In this document: positions 34,719-45,172 of the stretch, piece by piece
Layout: each line of letters begins with the position of its first letter
Position numbering within the stretch: the stretch's first letter is position 1
Source of the DNA: Fallopia convolvulus
Lineage: Eukaryota > Streptophyta > Magnoliopsida > Caryophyllales > Polygonaceae
DNA length: 64,000 nt
Direction: 5' to 3'
Assembly: GCA_964016875.1 (NCBI GenBank)
Contig: OZ024734.1
Location: 56,003,496-56,067,495 of the forward strand
Translations under genes and position numbers: made by a program
The notes under the pieces: generated by a model
What the model was told of the DNA's origin: nothing
The model's database searches: none
The model's input: only the letters and a program-made list of their open reading frames with translations

Positions 34719-35442
34719 ATGAACAAATATTTGAAGCCTGTAAAGCAGCGCCTCCCCATCGATATTCAGGCTGCCGCTGCCTGGGGCGTCGCCGCCGGCA
34801 CCGGGGCCATCTGGGTGGTCCAGGTACTCTTTTTCTCCCTTTTCTAATCCATTCTTCCAATCACTTTCTTCAGTCGCATATATTTGTCCAAAATTTTGTT
34901 TTTTTATAATTGATTGGATCCCATTTGTTTATTTTTCTTATTTTTGGTTTGACAATCTCTCGATCTGTTCGCTTTCTCCCGATCGTGCTTACTTATGTGT
35001 TGTTTCCCGACCTTTCTTCATGTTGAAATATATTTCATTGATGAAGAAGAAAGAAAAGAGTTGTGGTGAAATAGAATAGAGATTTACATTTAATTTGGGG
35101 TTTCGATTGAATATGAAGTCATGAAATGTTCCGGAAAAACAAGAAGAAGAAAGGGATGGATCTTCATTGATAACCGGCTTTCATTCATATTTCACATAGG
35201 TTAGGAACGGCCACCTAATGTCATGAGGTTATTATGAAATTGTGGTTAAATTCTTGAATTGGAGTTCGTTTTTGTAATGCCACAAGCAAGTTCTAAACTC
35301 TTATGGATGAATGTTGTAGTATCTCATCTTGATGCATTTCTTCATCAATTATGTATCTCACTGATTTGTTTGATCCTTGATTACGTAGCCTTTTGACTGG
35401 ATTAAGAAGACCTTCTTTGAGAAGCCAGCTGAAGAGAATTGA
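34719..35442 (+). CDS. QCR10: Cytochrome bc1 complex subunit 10 (QCR10-like), copy 2, 52 aa
   Basis: Exons 34719-34823 and 35389-35442, phase 0. Protein MNKYLKPVKQRLPIDIQAAA, AWGVAAGTGAIWVVQ, then PFDWIKKTFFEKPAEEN. The membrane helix and PFDW tail are nearly identical to copy 1, 1.5 kb upstream on the same strand. The shorter N-terminus fits the usual size of plant QCR10 better than copy 1. A tandem duplication is the simplest explanation. Confidence 0.9.
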
Positions 35443-36520
35443 AACATGATGATGTTTTCAGCCTTGAAATAACTCTGATGCCATCATCTTGATCATGGTG
35501 ACACTGTAATCAAATTCAAACTTAATAATGAATTCTTGTTTTTGTTTATTGTTGACAATCTGATTTTCAAGCCATTTTAGGCATTGATTTCATGGAAGGT
35601 TAGTGTACTCAAACTCAGAGATTGGTTGTTTACTCAATTTTTGCAATATTTTGGCACTCAGTTTCAATCTTCTTTCTCATTCTACGCCTTGAGAATGACG
35701 TTTATTGTGTGCATCTATTTTTCCCATCTTTGTGATAAGTTGCAGTTGACAATGGTTCCAAACTAGCACATATTCATCAGTTTTGCTACTGTGTTTTGTG
35801 TAGAGCTCTAGCCTCTAGGACAATTGAAATCTTTTCAAATCTGAGTATGACCTGAGCCTCTATCTGTTTTAAAAGTCTTCCATTTTTAGCCTGCATATGT
35901 TGTTTGAATGGGTATCATGACTTGTCATTTCGTCCAAATTGGAAGAGATTTTGCTAACCACGTTTATAACTCTCACGAGAACAATGCTTTAAGATTTTGC
36001 AAATTGTGAAACATGGGGTGCAATACAAACTTGGACTTTTTTGTAAGGAAATCACTGTGAATGCAAAGTCAGCAATTTTTTTGCGCTGAAATTGTATTCT
36101 GATTGTTGTTTTTTTTTCTCCCATTTGATACAGCGAGATTGTGTTTCCATGTTGGTTATTAGTTTGATTATTTAAGAATAGAATATTGAATAAGAAATGT
36201 CTTATTGTAGTGTTTCATTAATTCTTCAGACGAATGTGAATTGTAGTGTTTTCTCAAGTTTCACCCTCACTTCACTTGCTAAACGAAGCACAATCAACAA
36301 CTTGGTTAATGTTTTATATAGCACAATCAACAACATGCTTCTATTTGCAAATCTACAAGGCAGTCTTTTGTTCCTCCCCCAATCCCCATTCAACAATTAA
36401 AAAATAATGAATTATATATTATTTAATTCATCAACGATAAATATAATTTTTACAATAAAATAGCTTCTAATACAAGCAGTAGTAAAGAAGGCCTTCATGT
36501 GAAGATAAATAAATGTATAT
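35443..36520. other. Intergenic between converging genes
   Basis: 3' UTR of QCR10 copy 2 on the left and of the F-box gene on the right. Only short featureless open frames. Confidence 0.5.
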
Positions 36521-37558
36521 CTATAGATTAGATACGCATTTTGGATCCGGAAAAACAAGGCTCTCCACGAAGTCGTATGCGACTATAGCCCGGCAAAATA
36601 AATCATAGTTGAGAGTGATGTTAACCTTGCTATAAGGATCACATAACACCATGTCATGACTCCTAGTTACTGCTAAAACCCTGCCCCAACTTTCTTCTAG
36701 AGGGCATAAAACATTCCTCAACCTTATGCCAGGGTTAAAACTAAACATCTTACTCCATGACCCATTTTGCATCACCCATAAGCTGTATCCATTACTATTC
36801 CATTGCACAACTGAGAGAGAGCCTCGCCACCTGCAGATATTCACACACTTCTTCCCTCTTAATGAAGAGGGCAACTCAATTGCTCCAAACCTGTCCTGCT
36901 CAAAATCAAAGAAAATTATAATCATGGACTTGGTAGGTAGATAGGATGCCTTCCAGTAAGCCACTCCATCAACCATCAGCTGGCGGGATGTCCCGTTTGG
37001 CTCATAGTGGTCGTCGTCGTCCCTAATGGCGTGATCCATACCAACCTCCATCCATGCTCGTTTTCTAGACGAGAAGACCGCAACATTTTCATATTTTGTT
37101 AAATTAAAAACGACAACTTTGAACTCGTTGTCCTTGGAAGGATCGATCCAGAAACCGCGATAGTGTGAATAAGCAATTGTCCCACAAGGAAGAGGAAACC
37201 TGAAGAGCTGACGGATTGAAGGGTTCCAAAGGATGACCAAGTTGGCCAAAGCATCCATGTAACAAACCACGCCATGGGCCGTGCTCACAAAAACAGCCCT
37301 TTTGGTTCTGTCGGGAATCGTCACAGTGACGTTAGAGATCAACGGGAATACGTGTGGATCGAGAATATTTAGATGGTTTTCCCCTGCGTCTTGTACTATG
37401 AAACGATGACTTTGGATGGCAAGGTGTTGATGAGTGAACGAGGGGGACTCAATGAGTTGTTTCCACAGTTTGCACACACTTTTGAATCGCAATAAATTTT
37501 TCACAGGAAGCCTCTTCAGAATCAGAACCACCAAGTCTTGGCTAATGTAATCCGACAT
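36521..37558 (-). CDS. F-box protein with F-box-associated interaction domain (345 aa)
   Basis: Likely SCF adaptor. The N-terminal F-box is SDYISQDLVVLILKRLPVKN followed by LLRFKSVCKLWKQLIESPSF, the canonical plant form. The remainder resembles the FBA_1/F-box-associated kelch-like region (AHGVVCYMDALANLVILWNP, GFWIDPSKDNEFKVVVFN, AYWKASYLPTKSMIIIFFDF). Single exon, which is common for this fast-evolving family. The substrate is unknown. The first ~100 coding bases and the 5' leader are copied at 39776-39905 next to Helitron helicase sequence. Confidence 0.9.
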   Translation of the reverse strand: MSDYISQDLVVLILKRLPVKNLLRFKSVCKLWKQLIESPSFTHQHLAIQSHRFIVQDAGENHLNILDPHVFPLISNVTVTIPDRTKRAVFVSTAHGVVCYMDALANLVILWNPSIRQLFRFPLPCGTIAYSHYRGFWIDPSKDNEFKVVVFNLTKYENVAVFSSRKRAWMEVGMDHAIRDDDDHYEPNGTSRQLMVDGVAYWKASYLPTKSMIIIFFDFEQDRFGAIELPSSLRGKKCVNICRWRGSLSVVQWNSNGYSLWVMQNGSWSKMFSFNPGIRLRNVLCPLEESWGRVLAVTRSHDMVLCDPYSKVNITLNYDLFCRAIVAYDFVESLVFPDPKCVSNL

Positions 37559-38456
37559 GGATTATTGAATGGATGAACTCTGTTGGAATGTTATGTTGCC
37601 TAATTGTGCTTCCTCCTTTTTTTACTAGGTCAACTGAACAAATAATCGGAGAGAAAGAAAAAAAAGATCAAAACTAGTTGCAGCAAGGCACAAGGCATGT
37701 CACAAAGTCAGGAAGAGATTTTCTCAAAGTAGGAGGAGGAGATTGCGACTGTCACAGATGCAGAATGCACAATGAACGCAGCTACAAATAGCAACAAATC
37801 CAAGCAATACATGATTCAGGGAAATGGAAAAAAAAATCCAAGTGAAAGTGAAAATCATCAGAATCACTAGAGACGGATAGCATGAAAAAACATTCAAATT
37901 GTGCTCCCAAAGAGAGATTCCAAAGCATAACATGAAAATCCATTCAAATTAGAGAAACAAGGTTCATATTATTGCACATAAAAGCAGTGGCGGAGGCAGG
38001 GGGCGACAGCCTCCACAAGCGGTCGCGAGTTCTCAGCCAGCGTCACAAAAACAATGAAAATTTGGATCTTATTTCTCAATTGAGCCACAGTTGACCTAAA
38101 AACACTAATAACAAAATTCAATTGAGAAAGACATGTTCAAACCGATCAATTTTGGAGACGAATTTGCAGGCTTTGACGATGCATAGAAGAAATGCCGGCA
38201 GAGGTATTCGGATTCTTTCTCCCGAGTCCGTCGTTCCAGACTTCCCGTCCTGATTCTCAGATGAATCAATTTTCCTAAAACAAATAAACAAATCAGTTGA
38301 ATGAACTTGGGCCTGTTTAAAGATAGGCCCGCTGGACAGATTAAAAAAAAGGACAAGCTTGTAATCGGCCCGCTAAACAAAAAAAATACAGTTGAATGAA
38401 CTTTGATCTCCTTTATCGACAAATGAATAAACTTGGGCCTAAATATTTTTAGTATA
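37559..38456. other. F-box gene promoter and spacer
   Basis: No gene seen. At 37985 the string CAGTGGCGGAGGCAGGGG resembles common hAT MITE ends, but no matching partner was found nearby. Confidence 0.4.
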
Positions 38457-39061
38457 TCTCTATTAATATATCTCTATTTATAACTATATATTAAAGTTAT
38501 TCTTTTTCGAGCCACCAGAACGATTTTGGCCCCACCTCATATTTACAAAATTAATTTTATTTCTAATATTTTAACTTTTTCCTATTATATTCTTCTAATA
38601 ATTATTTAAATCTATCTTTAACATCAAACAAATATATATTTAGTATAACAATATCTTTTTAAAACTTCCTTATATAAATATTTAAAATTAAAAATAAAAT
38701 ATTTTAAAATAAATATAAATCTCTTAGCATATATCATTTGACGAATTTATTTATACATATATAGTTATTTTCTTTTATAAAAAATTAATGATAAATATCT
38801 AGAATTTTTAAAATTAATAAAAATAGATAATAAAATATTTAATAGATATATTGAAATATTTGATAAACCCTAAATTTATGTAAATAAAAAGTAATAAAAT
38901 ATGAAAAATATAATATTTGATTAAAAAATTATACATTCTACGAGCAATAAATTACTTATATTAAAGTTTATATCATATTTTTATTTATTTTTTAATATCC
39001 TATTAATAACGTTTATAAAATATCGAATAGTAGTCGTACATAGTACGATGGGTAAAACTAG
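38457..39061 (+). mobile_element. Non-autonomous Helitron (~0.6 kb)
   Basis: The 5' end is TCTCTATTAATATATCTCTA preceded by A. The 3' end is a short hairpin CGTAC-ATA-GTACG at 39035-39047, ten bases (ATGGGTAAAA), then terminal CTAG at 39058-39061, followed by T. The TC...hairpin...CTRR layout with A/T insertion and no target duplication is the Helitron signature. The interior is AT-rich and non-coding. The 5' end could instead be 38471. Confidence 0.7.
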
Positions 39062-39411
39062 TTAATATAAAAGGAAGCCAGTTTTTACAAAGAATAGTGT
39101 AATACCCGAATAAAACTTTATTTTTTGGCCTATTTATCATTTACCTTGTTGAGCTGTTGAAAACTAAGCTCGTGATTACTCCCGATGGCACACCATCTTT
39201 CTCCTACTGAAAACTAATTCCCGAGCACACCTCCTTCTTCAGTCTCCGTTTTCTCGCGCCTTCTCCGATGACCGCACAACCCAACCGCACCTCCGCCTTC
39301 TCGTTCGCGCCTTCTCCAAAAATCAGCCTCTCTAGGTAAGTCATACGTTTTTTTTCCCCAGATCTAGAAAGGATCTGGGCAATTAAATACTTGTGCGTGC
39401 TGCAATCGTAA
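39062..39411. other. Spacer between Helitron and helicase scrap
   Basis: No gene seen. It contains a short CT-rich stretch (39225-39330). It may belong to the older Helitron remnant on its right. Confidence 0.35.
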
Positions 39412-39775
39412 TCACATCTCTGTAACCACCCCGACTCTATGTAATACATCAAAAGAAATAAAATTCATAATGTAATTGGTGTTTGTATCATTTTCACAAG
39501 GTGCGGGCAGATATACCCTTAGATCAATTCTTTTACAGGCTCTCGAAAAGGCCACATATAGCTGGTCGTGTGAAAAACAAGGGTGATTTAAATATACACA
39601 TACATGTTCTAGCATCTTCCCTTGGGACTTCATCGCAAAACATAACTTAATAGGAAACTGTTTGCGGTCGAACTGAAACGGATAAGTCATGGCGTGAGGC
39701 CGAAGGCTGATCCTCGGAAGGAAAACATGCGTTCCTTTGTAAAACCCGGTAGACAATTCACAACCGCTAAAGATG
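39412..39775 (-). pseudogene. Helitron Pif1-like helicase, C-terminal scrap
   Basis: The minus frame reads GTHVFLPRISLRPHAMTYPF, then FDRKQFPIKLCFAMKSQGKM, then YLNHPCFSHDQLYVAFSRAC. These are the last conserved motifs of plant Helitron Rep/helicase proteins. The MTINKSQG-type motif is reduced to AMKSQGKM, so residues are missing. No Rep domain or upstream helicase motifs are present. It is joined directly to a copied piece of F-box gene at 39776. Confidence 0.8.
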
Positions 39776-39905
39776 TCGGGGTCAAAGTGAGTTGTTTCCA
39801 CCGTTTGCACACATTTTTCACATGAAGCCTCTTCAGAATCAGAACATGTAAGTCTTGGCTAATGTAATCCGACATTTGAAGAATATTGGATGGATGAACT
39901 TGGTT
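39776..39905 (-). pseudogene. Copied 5' piece of the F-box gene
   Basis: Encodes MSDYISQDLHVLILKRLHVKN then VCKRWKQL, matching the start of the F-box protein at 37558 but with the LLRFKS part deleted. Similarity continues into the 5' leader (TGGATGAACT). It runs straight into Helitron helicase sequence, giving an open frame that is an F-box/helicase chimera by chance or capture. Confidence 0.8.
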
Positions 39906-41771
39906 TGAATTGTGCTAACTAAATTTTGAAAGGATGACCAAAAGATATTGAGTTTTCTGGATATTTGTATCCCTTCAAACCGAAAAATTAAGGTGCCAAA
40001 TAGAGACAAAGCGACACCACTACACAATTGGGAACGACAAATTAAAATCTTTTATAGACCAAGTTTAACTCGAAAAAAAAATTGGATCTTTACGAATTAC
40101 AAACAAGACGAACGAGAGGAATACCTAGATATATATACACCAAGTTTGAGTGTTTGTAGGCTCCCACGAGGCAGAGAAGATATACCACTGCCCCACACAC
40201 ATTTTTGCATCTTCTTCCTCTGAAAATCTTTATTTATCTAGTTATAATCATGAATATTGTGTTTGTGTTATGCCAAAAGGCCTCATTTATCTAGTTATCA
40301 TCCTCATTTATCTAGTTATAATCATTTAGAGTTTTTGAAAGAGTCAACTAACCTTGTAGATTCTGAGCCCTAATTCATCTTCTTCTTCCTCCAGTGGTCG
40401 AGCCTTTCTTCTTCTTCGTTGCTCCGTTTGAGAAATCAACCTCTAATCGTCCTCGTATGACATTTTGCTTGAGCTTCTAGCGTGGAATCTTCTCACTATG
40501 GCTCCATTCCTCTCAATCGCCCTCCTATCAGAGATGAAAAGGGTGAAATGTGTGAAATGAACTAAAAAGCTCGTATTTGTCTATTTGTTTCTTATTTTAC
40601 ATTTTTCTGTTTTTTTTTTAACTTTTTAAAATAAGTTAAATCTGAGTTGGTGTGATGTGTAAGATGATTTATCTGATGTGGTAAAGTGACATGACACGTG
40701 TGTTGTGCACACAATTTTTTTGGACGAAATAGGTGCTCAATAGGTCTCAATTCATATAAGTCGACTCAATCAAACATTTCCAAAGGTGGGATAGGATGTC
40801 AAAGTGACCCATTGTCCATAGGAGTCACAATAAAAACCTTGCGGTACTAGTGTGTAGTCTTAATCGCTTAACTAGATGCCTATAGACTTCTGTATGATAG
40901 CTTAACAATATGCTACATATTATGATCATCCTCTTCTATTTAATATGACTCAAAAGTCCAAACTATTTCAATAGCTTTGTAATTTACATAGTTCTTCATT
41001 TTGGTATGCTCCTTGTTATGATTGGAATGAAAAAAATTTAAAAGGTTTAAAGCAAACTAGATGAGGACTATATTTTTGTGTTCCTAACGTAGGGGTGATA
41101 CTTAACGTGGTTGGACTTTTCACCCTACTGAAACGACAATTGCTAGTGTTGGGCTCGAAACAGATTAGCTTACAGCCGGTCTTCCAGAATTCTGGGCCTA
41201 TGAAACGGCCCAGAAGGTGCTAAATAACTACTCCGTAGTTAAAAAGAAAATAACTATTCTTGAAGAGTCCAAAAGTACATCGCTTATTACTGTCAGATGG
41301 ATGGAGCAGAGCTTATTGACCTAGTATTTTTTTTGATAAAAATTTAAAGTGAAAAATAAAATCATCGACGCTTCTCCTTAAACTTTCAATCCTCCTTCGA
41401 CTCTTCTTCTCCAGCCGTCCGCCTCTATAACTCGTCACCGTCCGCCATTCCCCCACCGTAAGGCTTGTTAATTTCGGTCTTGAATTAAAATCAGGTAATT
41501 TTAGGGATTGACTGAATTGTGAATTAGCGAATTGTTGAATTCAATTTGTTTGCACGTAGTTGGACTGAATTGTTTATGCTTAATGTGATTTCCTTGGGTT
41601 CTCTGGCTCCGCCGCTGATTTAGAGGTAATCTGCTCTCTTTTTCCGTTCGATTTGGTTTATCCATTACCTTTTCCGATCCATTTCTGGGTTAGTTTTCGA
41701 TTGGGACGGTGAAATTAAATTATGTGGATTTCTCATTTTAGGGTTAGGGTAGAGTGGGAGAATAAGAAGAT
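39906..41771. other. Spacer and TFIIS promoter / 5' UTR
   Basis: No gene seen. Three copies of ATTTATCTAGTTAT(C/A)ATC occur at about 40229-40325. The last ~400 bases before 41771 are the likely 5' UTR (with a possible leader intron) of the TFIIS gene. Confidence 0.45.
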
Positions 41772-43441
41772 ATGGATAAGGAATTGGTGGTGCTGTACGA
41801 GGCGGCTAAGAAGGTGGCTGACGCCGCCGCGTCAGAGGACGGCGGTTCTGCGGAGGAAAGTCGTTGCCTTGATGCCCTTAGAGAGCTTAAGGACTTTCCC
41901 GTCAATTACAAGATCCTTGTTGAAACTCAGGTACCTTAATTCTATCCTATGTTCTTTGTGCATGAATTTTCCTTTCTCTCTGTGTTTATCTTTTTTTTGT
42001 TGGGTTGGTAGTTCTTAATTCTAAAAATTCAAGCTTGATTTACAAAGCTTTGTTTTTGTAATTGATTTGGGGACTTTAGTTGGAAAGAAAGAATCTGGGC
42101 CAATGATTTTTATTATAGATAATCTTGTGCAGATGTTTATTATGAATATATGCTACATTGCTACACTACCAGAGGGTTTCGGGCAAATTTGAATGACAGA
42201 TGTGGAGAAACAAATTCCTAATGTTGGGTTATTGTGAGTTATAAAGTAACTAAATTGGTCTGGGTCTTTTATGTTGCATGTTATGGTTGACAATTGCATT
42301 ATGTTTCATATTTACATGCCTTGTTTGAAGGAACTTGTAGTTCATGTCTCATTTTATTTACTGATGCCAATATTAGGTTGGCAAACGTTTGAGACATCTC
42401 ACCAAGCATCCTCGGAAGAAGATACAAGCATATGCAGCTGAGTTGATTGACATATGGAAGAACATTATCATTGAGGAAACAACCCGGAATAAGAAGAATG
42501 AAAGTTCAGATGGAGAAGTGAAGAAGACACCAAATTCTGTCAAGATTGAGAAGACTTCACAGCCTGAAATTGTTAAAAGAGAGAAAGTTGAGCAAGACGT
42601 CTCTCCAAGGCCAGGGAAGAAGACTTCACGGCCTGAAATTGTGAAGAATCAAAGTTCAGATGGAGAAGTGAAGAAGAGACCAAATTCTGTCAAGACTGAG
42701 AAGACGTCACAGCCTGAAATTGTTAAGAATGAGAAAGTTGAGCAAGACTTCTCTCCAAGGCCAGGTAAGAAGGTTAAGCCAGATTCTTCTGATATGAAAA
42801 CAGATAATGGCCATTCTGTCAAAATTGAAACAATGAAGCAGGAGGAGAAGCAGCCGAAACCGGCGCCTTCTTCTTCTTTGGTGTCTAATGGACCACCAAA
42901 GTTAACAAGCATGATCAAATGTGGTGACGAAGCACGAGACAACGTGAGAAAGATCCTTTGTGAGTCTTTGTCCAGGGTTAGTGGCGAATCGGATGAGAGC
43001 ATTAAGGATGATGTAGATGCTTGTGATCCGATCCGTGTGGCTGTGACAGTAGAGTCAGTGATGTTTGAGACGTGGGGCAAATCAACGGGGCCACAAAAGG
43101 CGAAATACAGAAGTGTTATCTTCAACCTTAAAGATCCAAAGAATCCAGACTTTCGGAGAAAGGTTCTTCTTGGACACGTGTGGCCGGAGAATATTCCCAC
43201 ATTGACTCCTGAGGATATGGCGAGTGACCGGAGGAGAATGGAGAACCAGCAAATTAAGGAGAAGGCTATGTTTGAGTGTGAGCGTGGGATGCAGGTGCAG
43301 CCTTCAACCGACGAGTTCAAGTGTGGTCGTTGTAAGAAGAGGATGTGCACGTACTATCAGTTGCAGACAAGAAGTGCTGATGAACCTATGACTACATTTG
43401 TCACATGTGTAAACTGCAACAACCATTGGAAGTTCTGCTGA
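41772..43441 (+). CDS. TFIIS: Transcription elongation factor TFIIS (407 aa)
   Basis: Nuclear factor that rescues backtracked RNA polymerase II by stimulating transcript cleavage. Exons 41772-41930 and 42377-43441, phase 0. Start MDKELVVLYEAAKKVADAAA. The N-terminal TFIIS (LW) domain runs across the intron (DFPVNYKILVETQ, VGKRLRHLTKHPRKKIQAYA). A long Lys/Glu/Ser/Pro linker contains a 50-residue tandem duplication. The central Pol II-binding domain includes ARDNVRKILCESLSR and VESVMFETWG. The C-terminal zinc ribbon has CGRC, CVNC and the catalytic acidic pair in RSADEPMTTF. All key residues are present. The plant orthologue is the RDO2 gene in Arabidopsis. The linker is longer than usual because of the repeat. 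Confidence 0.95.
42496..42795 (+). repeat. 150 bp in-frame tandem duplication in TFIIS linker
   Basis: Two adjacent units of exactly 150 bases (from 42496 and from 42646), about 93% identical by eye, encode ESSDGEVKK(T/R)PNSVK through SPRPGKK. The length is a multiple of three, so the frame is preserved. The second unit reads CCAGGTAAGA at 42761 where the first reads CCAGGGAAGA. Confidence 0.9.
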
Positions 43442-43988
43442 TTGATTAATTGCAAGAGAATGAGATACTTCACTAGTTTGTTCTTCAGTAGAACATTTTT
43501 TATGTTGTTCTGAGTATGAATTTGAGATGACCTCAAATCTGCTCTAGGGTCTTTCTTCTTTTTCATTTTTTCTAAATGTAACGTACTCTTGGATTTTGAT
43601 GTTGCTTTGAGTTGACCTATGTAATGATAGTTATCAGTTAGTTGTGTTGTGGAATAAGTAGTAATCCTCCTTAGTCCTTAACCAGGTCATATATTTTCAA
43701 CAGTTGTGTTAAGGGCTCGTTTGGTATCGATATATAAGGTTCAGATGCTTATCATGTTACCAAAACTGCGATTCATATTGTGTTGCTTAAAAAGCAAATG
43801 AAACGAATATTATTACTTCTCCACAAGTTTTGAAAGGCGCATTCTAAGGCAACGGATAGTATACAAGACACAGCTTACTGCTAATTGAAATGCAAAAACT
43901 ATGTAATCCAACACCAGTATCCAAACACAAGCATTTCAAATCATTCAAACTAGTATACAAAAGAGGGGAGAAAAAAAAAACTAGATGA
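43442..43988. other. Convergent 3' UTRs
   Basis: 3' UTR of TFIIS and of the following minus-strand gene. Nothing else seen. Confidence 0.5.
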
Positions 43989-44423
43989 TCAAGAAGATGG
44001 TACAGAGGTGCTATGAAGCTGAAAGATTTTGGAGCTCTTATCAAAGATGTGAGCTCTTCTGTTGTAGTCAATGGGGTCTTTACCTTCATCCTCCCCCATG
44101 ATTGCTTCTCTCTCCAAACACTCCATTAACTTCAAAATCCCACCTTCCTCTTCACACCCTTTACACTTGTCCATCTCCCTCCATTCCCAGTACCCTTCTT
44201 CCTCCAGTTCTTTCTCAACCTCTTCCGCCATGGCCGCCTTCTCAGGGTAATCCTTTGTTGCCTGAACTGCTATTGATTTTCCCCTCTTATTGAGAGCTGC
44301 ACAGACAACTCCTGGTTTCTTTGATGCAAATGCAGGGGCTTTTTGTGGGTTCAGATGAGTTGGGAGGTGTTTGGCTGCGAGTGCAGTTGTTGGGTTCGTC
44401 GATCTGAGAAGTGTTGATTCCAT
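43989..44423 (-). CDS. Small plastid-type protein (144 aa), function unknown
   Basis: Single-exon gene. The N-terminus MESTLLRSTNPTTALAAKHL is Ser/Thr/Ala-rich and basic with few acids, a typical chloroplast transit peptide, running to about residue 50. The mature part is highly charged (EEVEKELEEEGYWEWREM) with a CxxC pair (DKCKGCEEEGG) and a conserved-looking end (DPIDYNRRAHIFDKSSKIFQ). I do not recognise a named family. The compact promoter has a TATA box and three G-boxes (see 44513-44625), suggesting light or ABA control. The start codon is the only ATG that includes the transit peptide. Confidence 0.75.
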   Translation of the reverse strand: MESTLLRSTNPTTALAAKHLPTHLNPQKAPAFASKKPGVVCAALNKRGKSIAVQATKDYPEKAAMAEEVEKELEEEGYWEWREMDKCKGCEEEGGILKLMECLEREAIMGEDEGKDPIDYNRRAHIFDKSSKIFQLHSTSVPSS

Positions 44424-44512
44424 TTCACAAAGTTTTCTGCAACAAAAGGAAGCTAATGGGATTGAAAACTAGAAAGGATTGGAGATTCTGGATATGTTTG
44501 GAAGTGGGGATG

Positions 44513-44625
44513 TATTTATATATGTTTTTTTTTTCCATCGTGATATTTCATGCCAATCTGACACGTGGCAGGAATATCAGCTGGCGGCTCAAAAGGCGCC
44601 ACGTGGCAGGAATAGAGACCACGTG
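44513..44625 (-). promoter_or_regulatory. TATA box and three G-boxes upstream of the plastid-protein gene
   Basis: Read on the minus strand, TATATAAATA (44513-44522) lies about 90 bases before the ATG. Upstream are three CACGTG cores at 44562-44567, 44600-44605 and 44620-44625. The first two share the longer word CACGTGGCAGGAATA. CACGTGGC also fits an ABA-response element. Such clusters are bound by bZIP (HY5, ABF) and bHLH (PIF) factors in plants; binding here is inferred. Confidence 0.75.
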
Positions 44626-45172
44626 GTAGACAAATTGCAAAGCACGTCCTCTATACTCTTCTGGAAGTTTAGGGCCATCTATGCTGTTCGAGGAGATACA
44701 GTTTCTTTTAAATTCTTCCAAGGAATGTTAAAATTTTAATCCAACACTACTATCTTTCATTCAATGTAGTACGCACCACCAAAATACTCAATTTAAAGAT
44801 AGCTAAGCTTTATAAATTTCAAAAACACAGCTGCATCCAGAAGCTTTGCCTTTTAAAGCTGACAAGAATTTACAATGTATAAGCTCAATGTGACAATCTA
44901 TATTATATACACAACAATACAAGGAGCAAAGCAACAAAGAATACGTGAAGTGCATATATCTTGTATAATGCAACTACAATCAAATCTGAGAAACAAAATA
45001 AATACCAGAAAAGATAAATAATGGTGTAAGAAACCCTGCCCTATAGCACCACTAACTACACTTGAGCCTAAAATTTTCCAGTGCTATCAAAAACCTTCAA
45101 AAATCAAAATGCTCCAAGTACCTTTCACCTCTAAGCTCGATTGCTTACTTCCTCCTTCCTCTTCTGTGAACT
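44626..45172. other. Distal promoter and 3' UTR of EDR4-like gene
   Basis: No gene seen. It separates the plastid-protein gene from the end of the EDR4-like gene. Confidence 0.45.

Noticed and set aside
39948..40223. 91-codon plus-strand open frame near the Helitron scrap
   Set aside because: No motif, no start context and lies opposite the duplicated F-box leader.
37985..41630. hAT MITE ends: CAGTGGCGGAGGCAGG at 37985 and GGCTCCGCCGCTG at 41607
   Set aside because: 3.6 kb apart, imperfect, and the second lies in the TFIIS leader; no flanking duplication. Probably coincidence.
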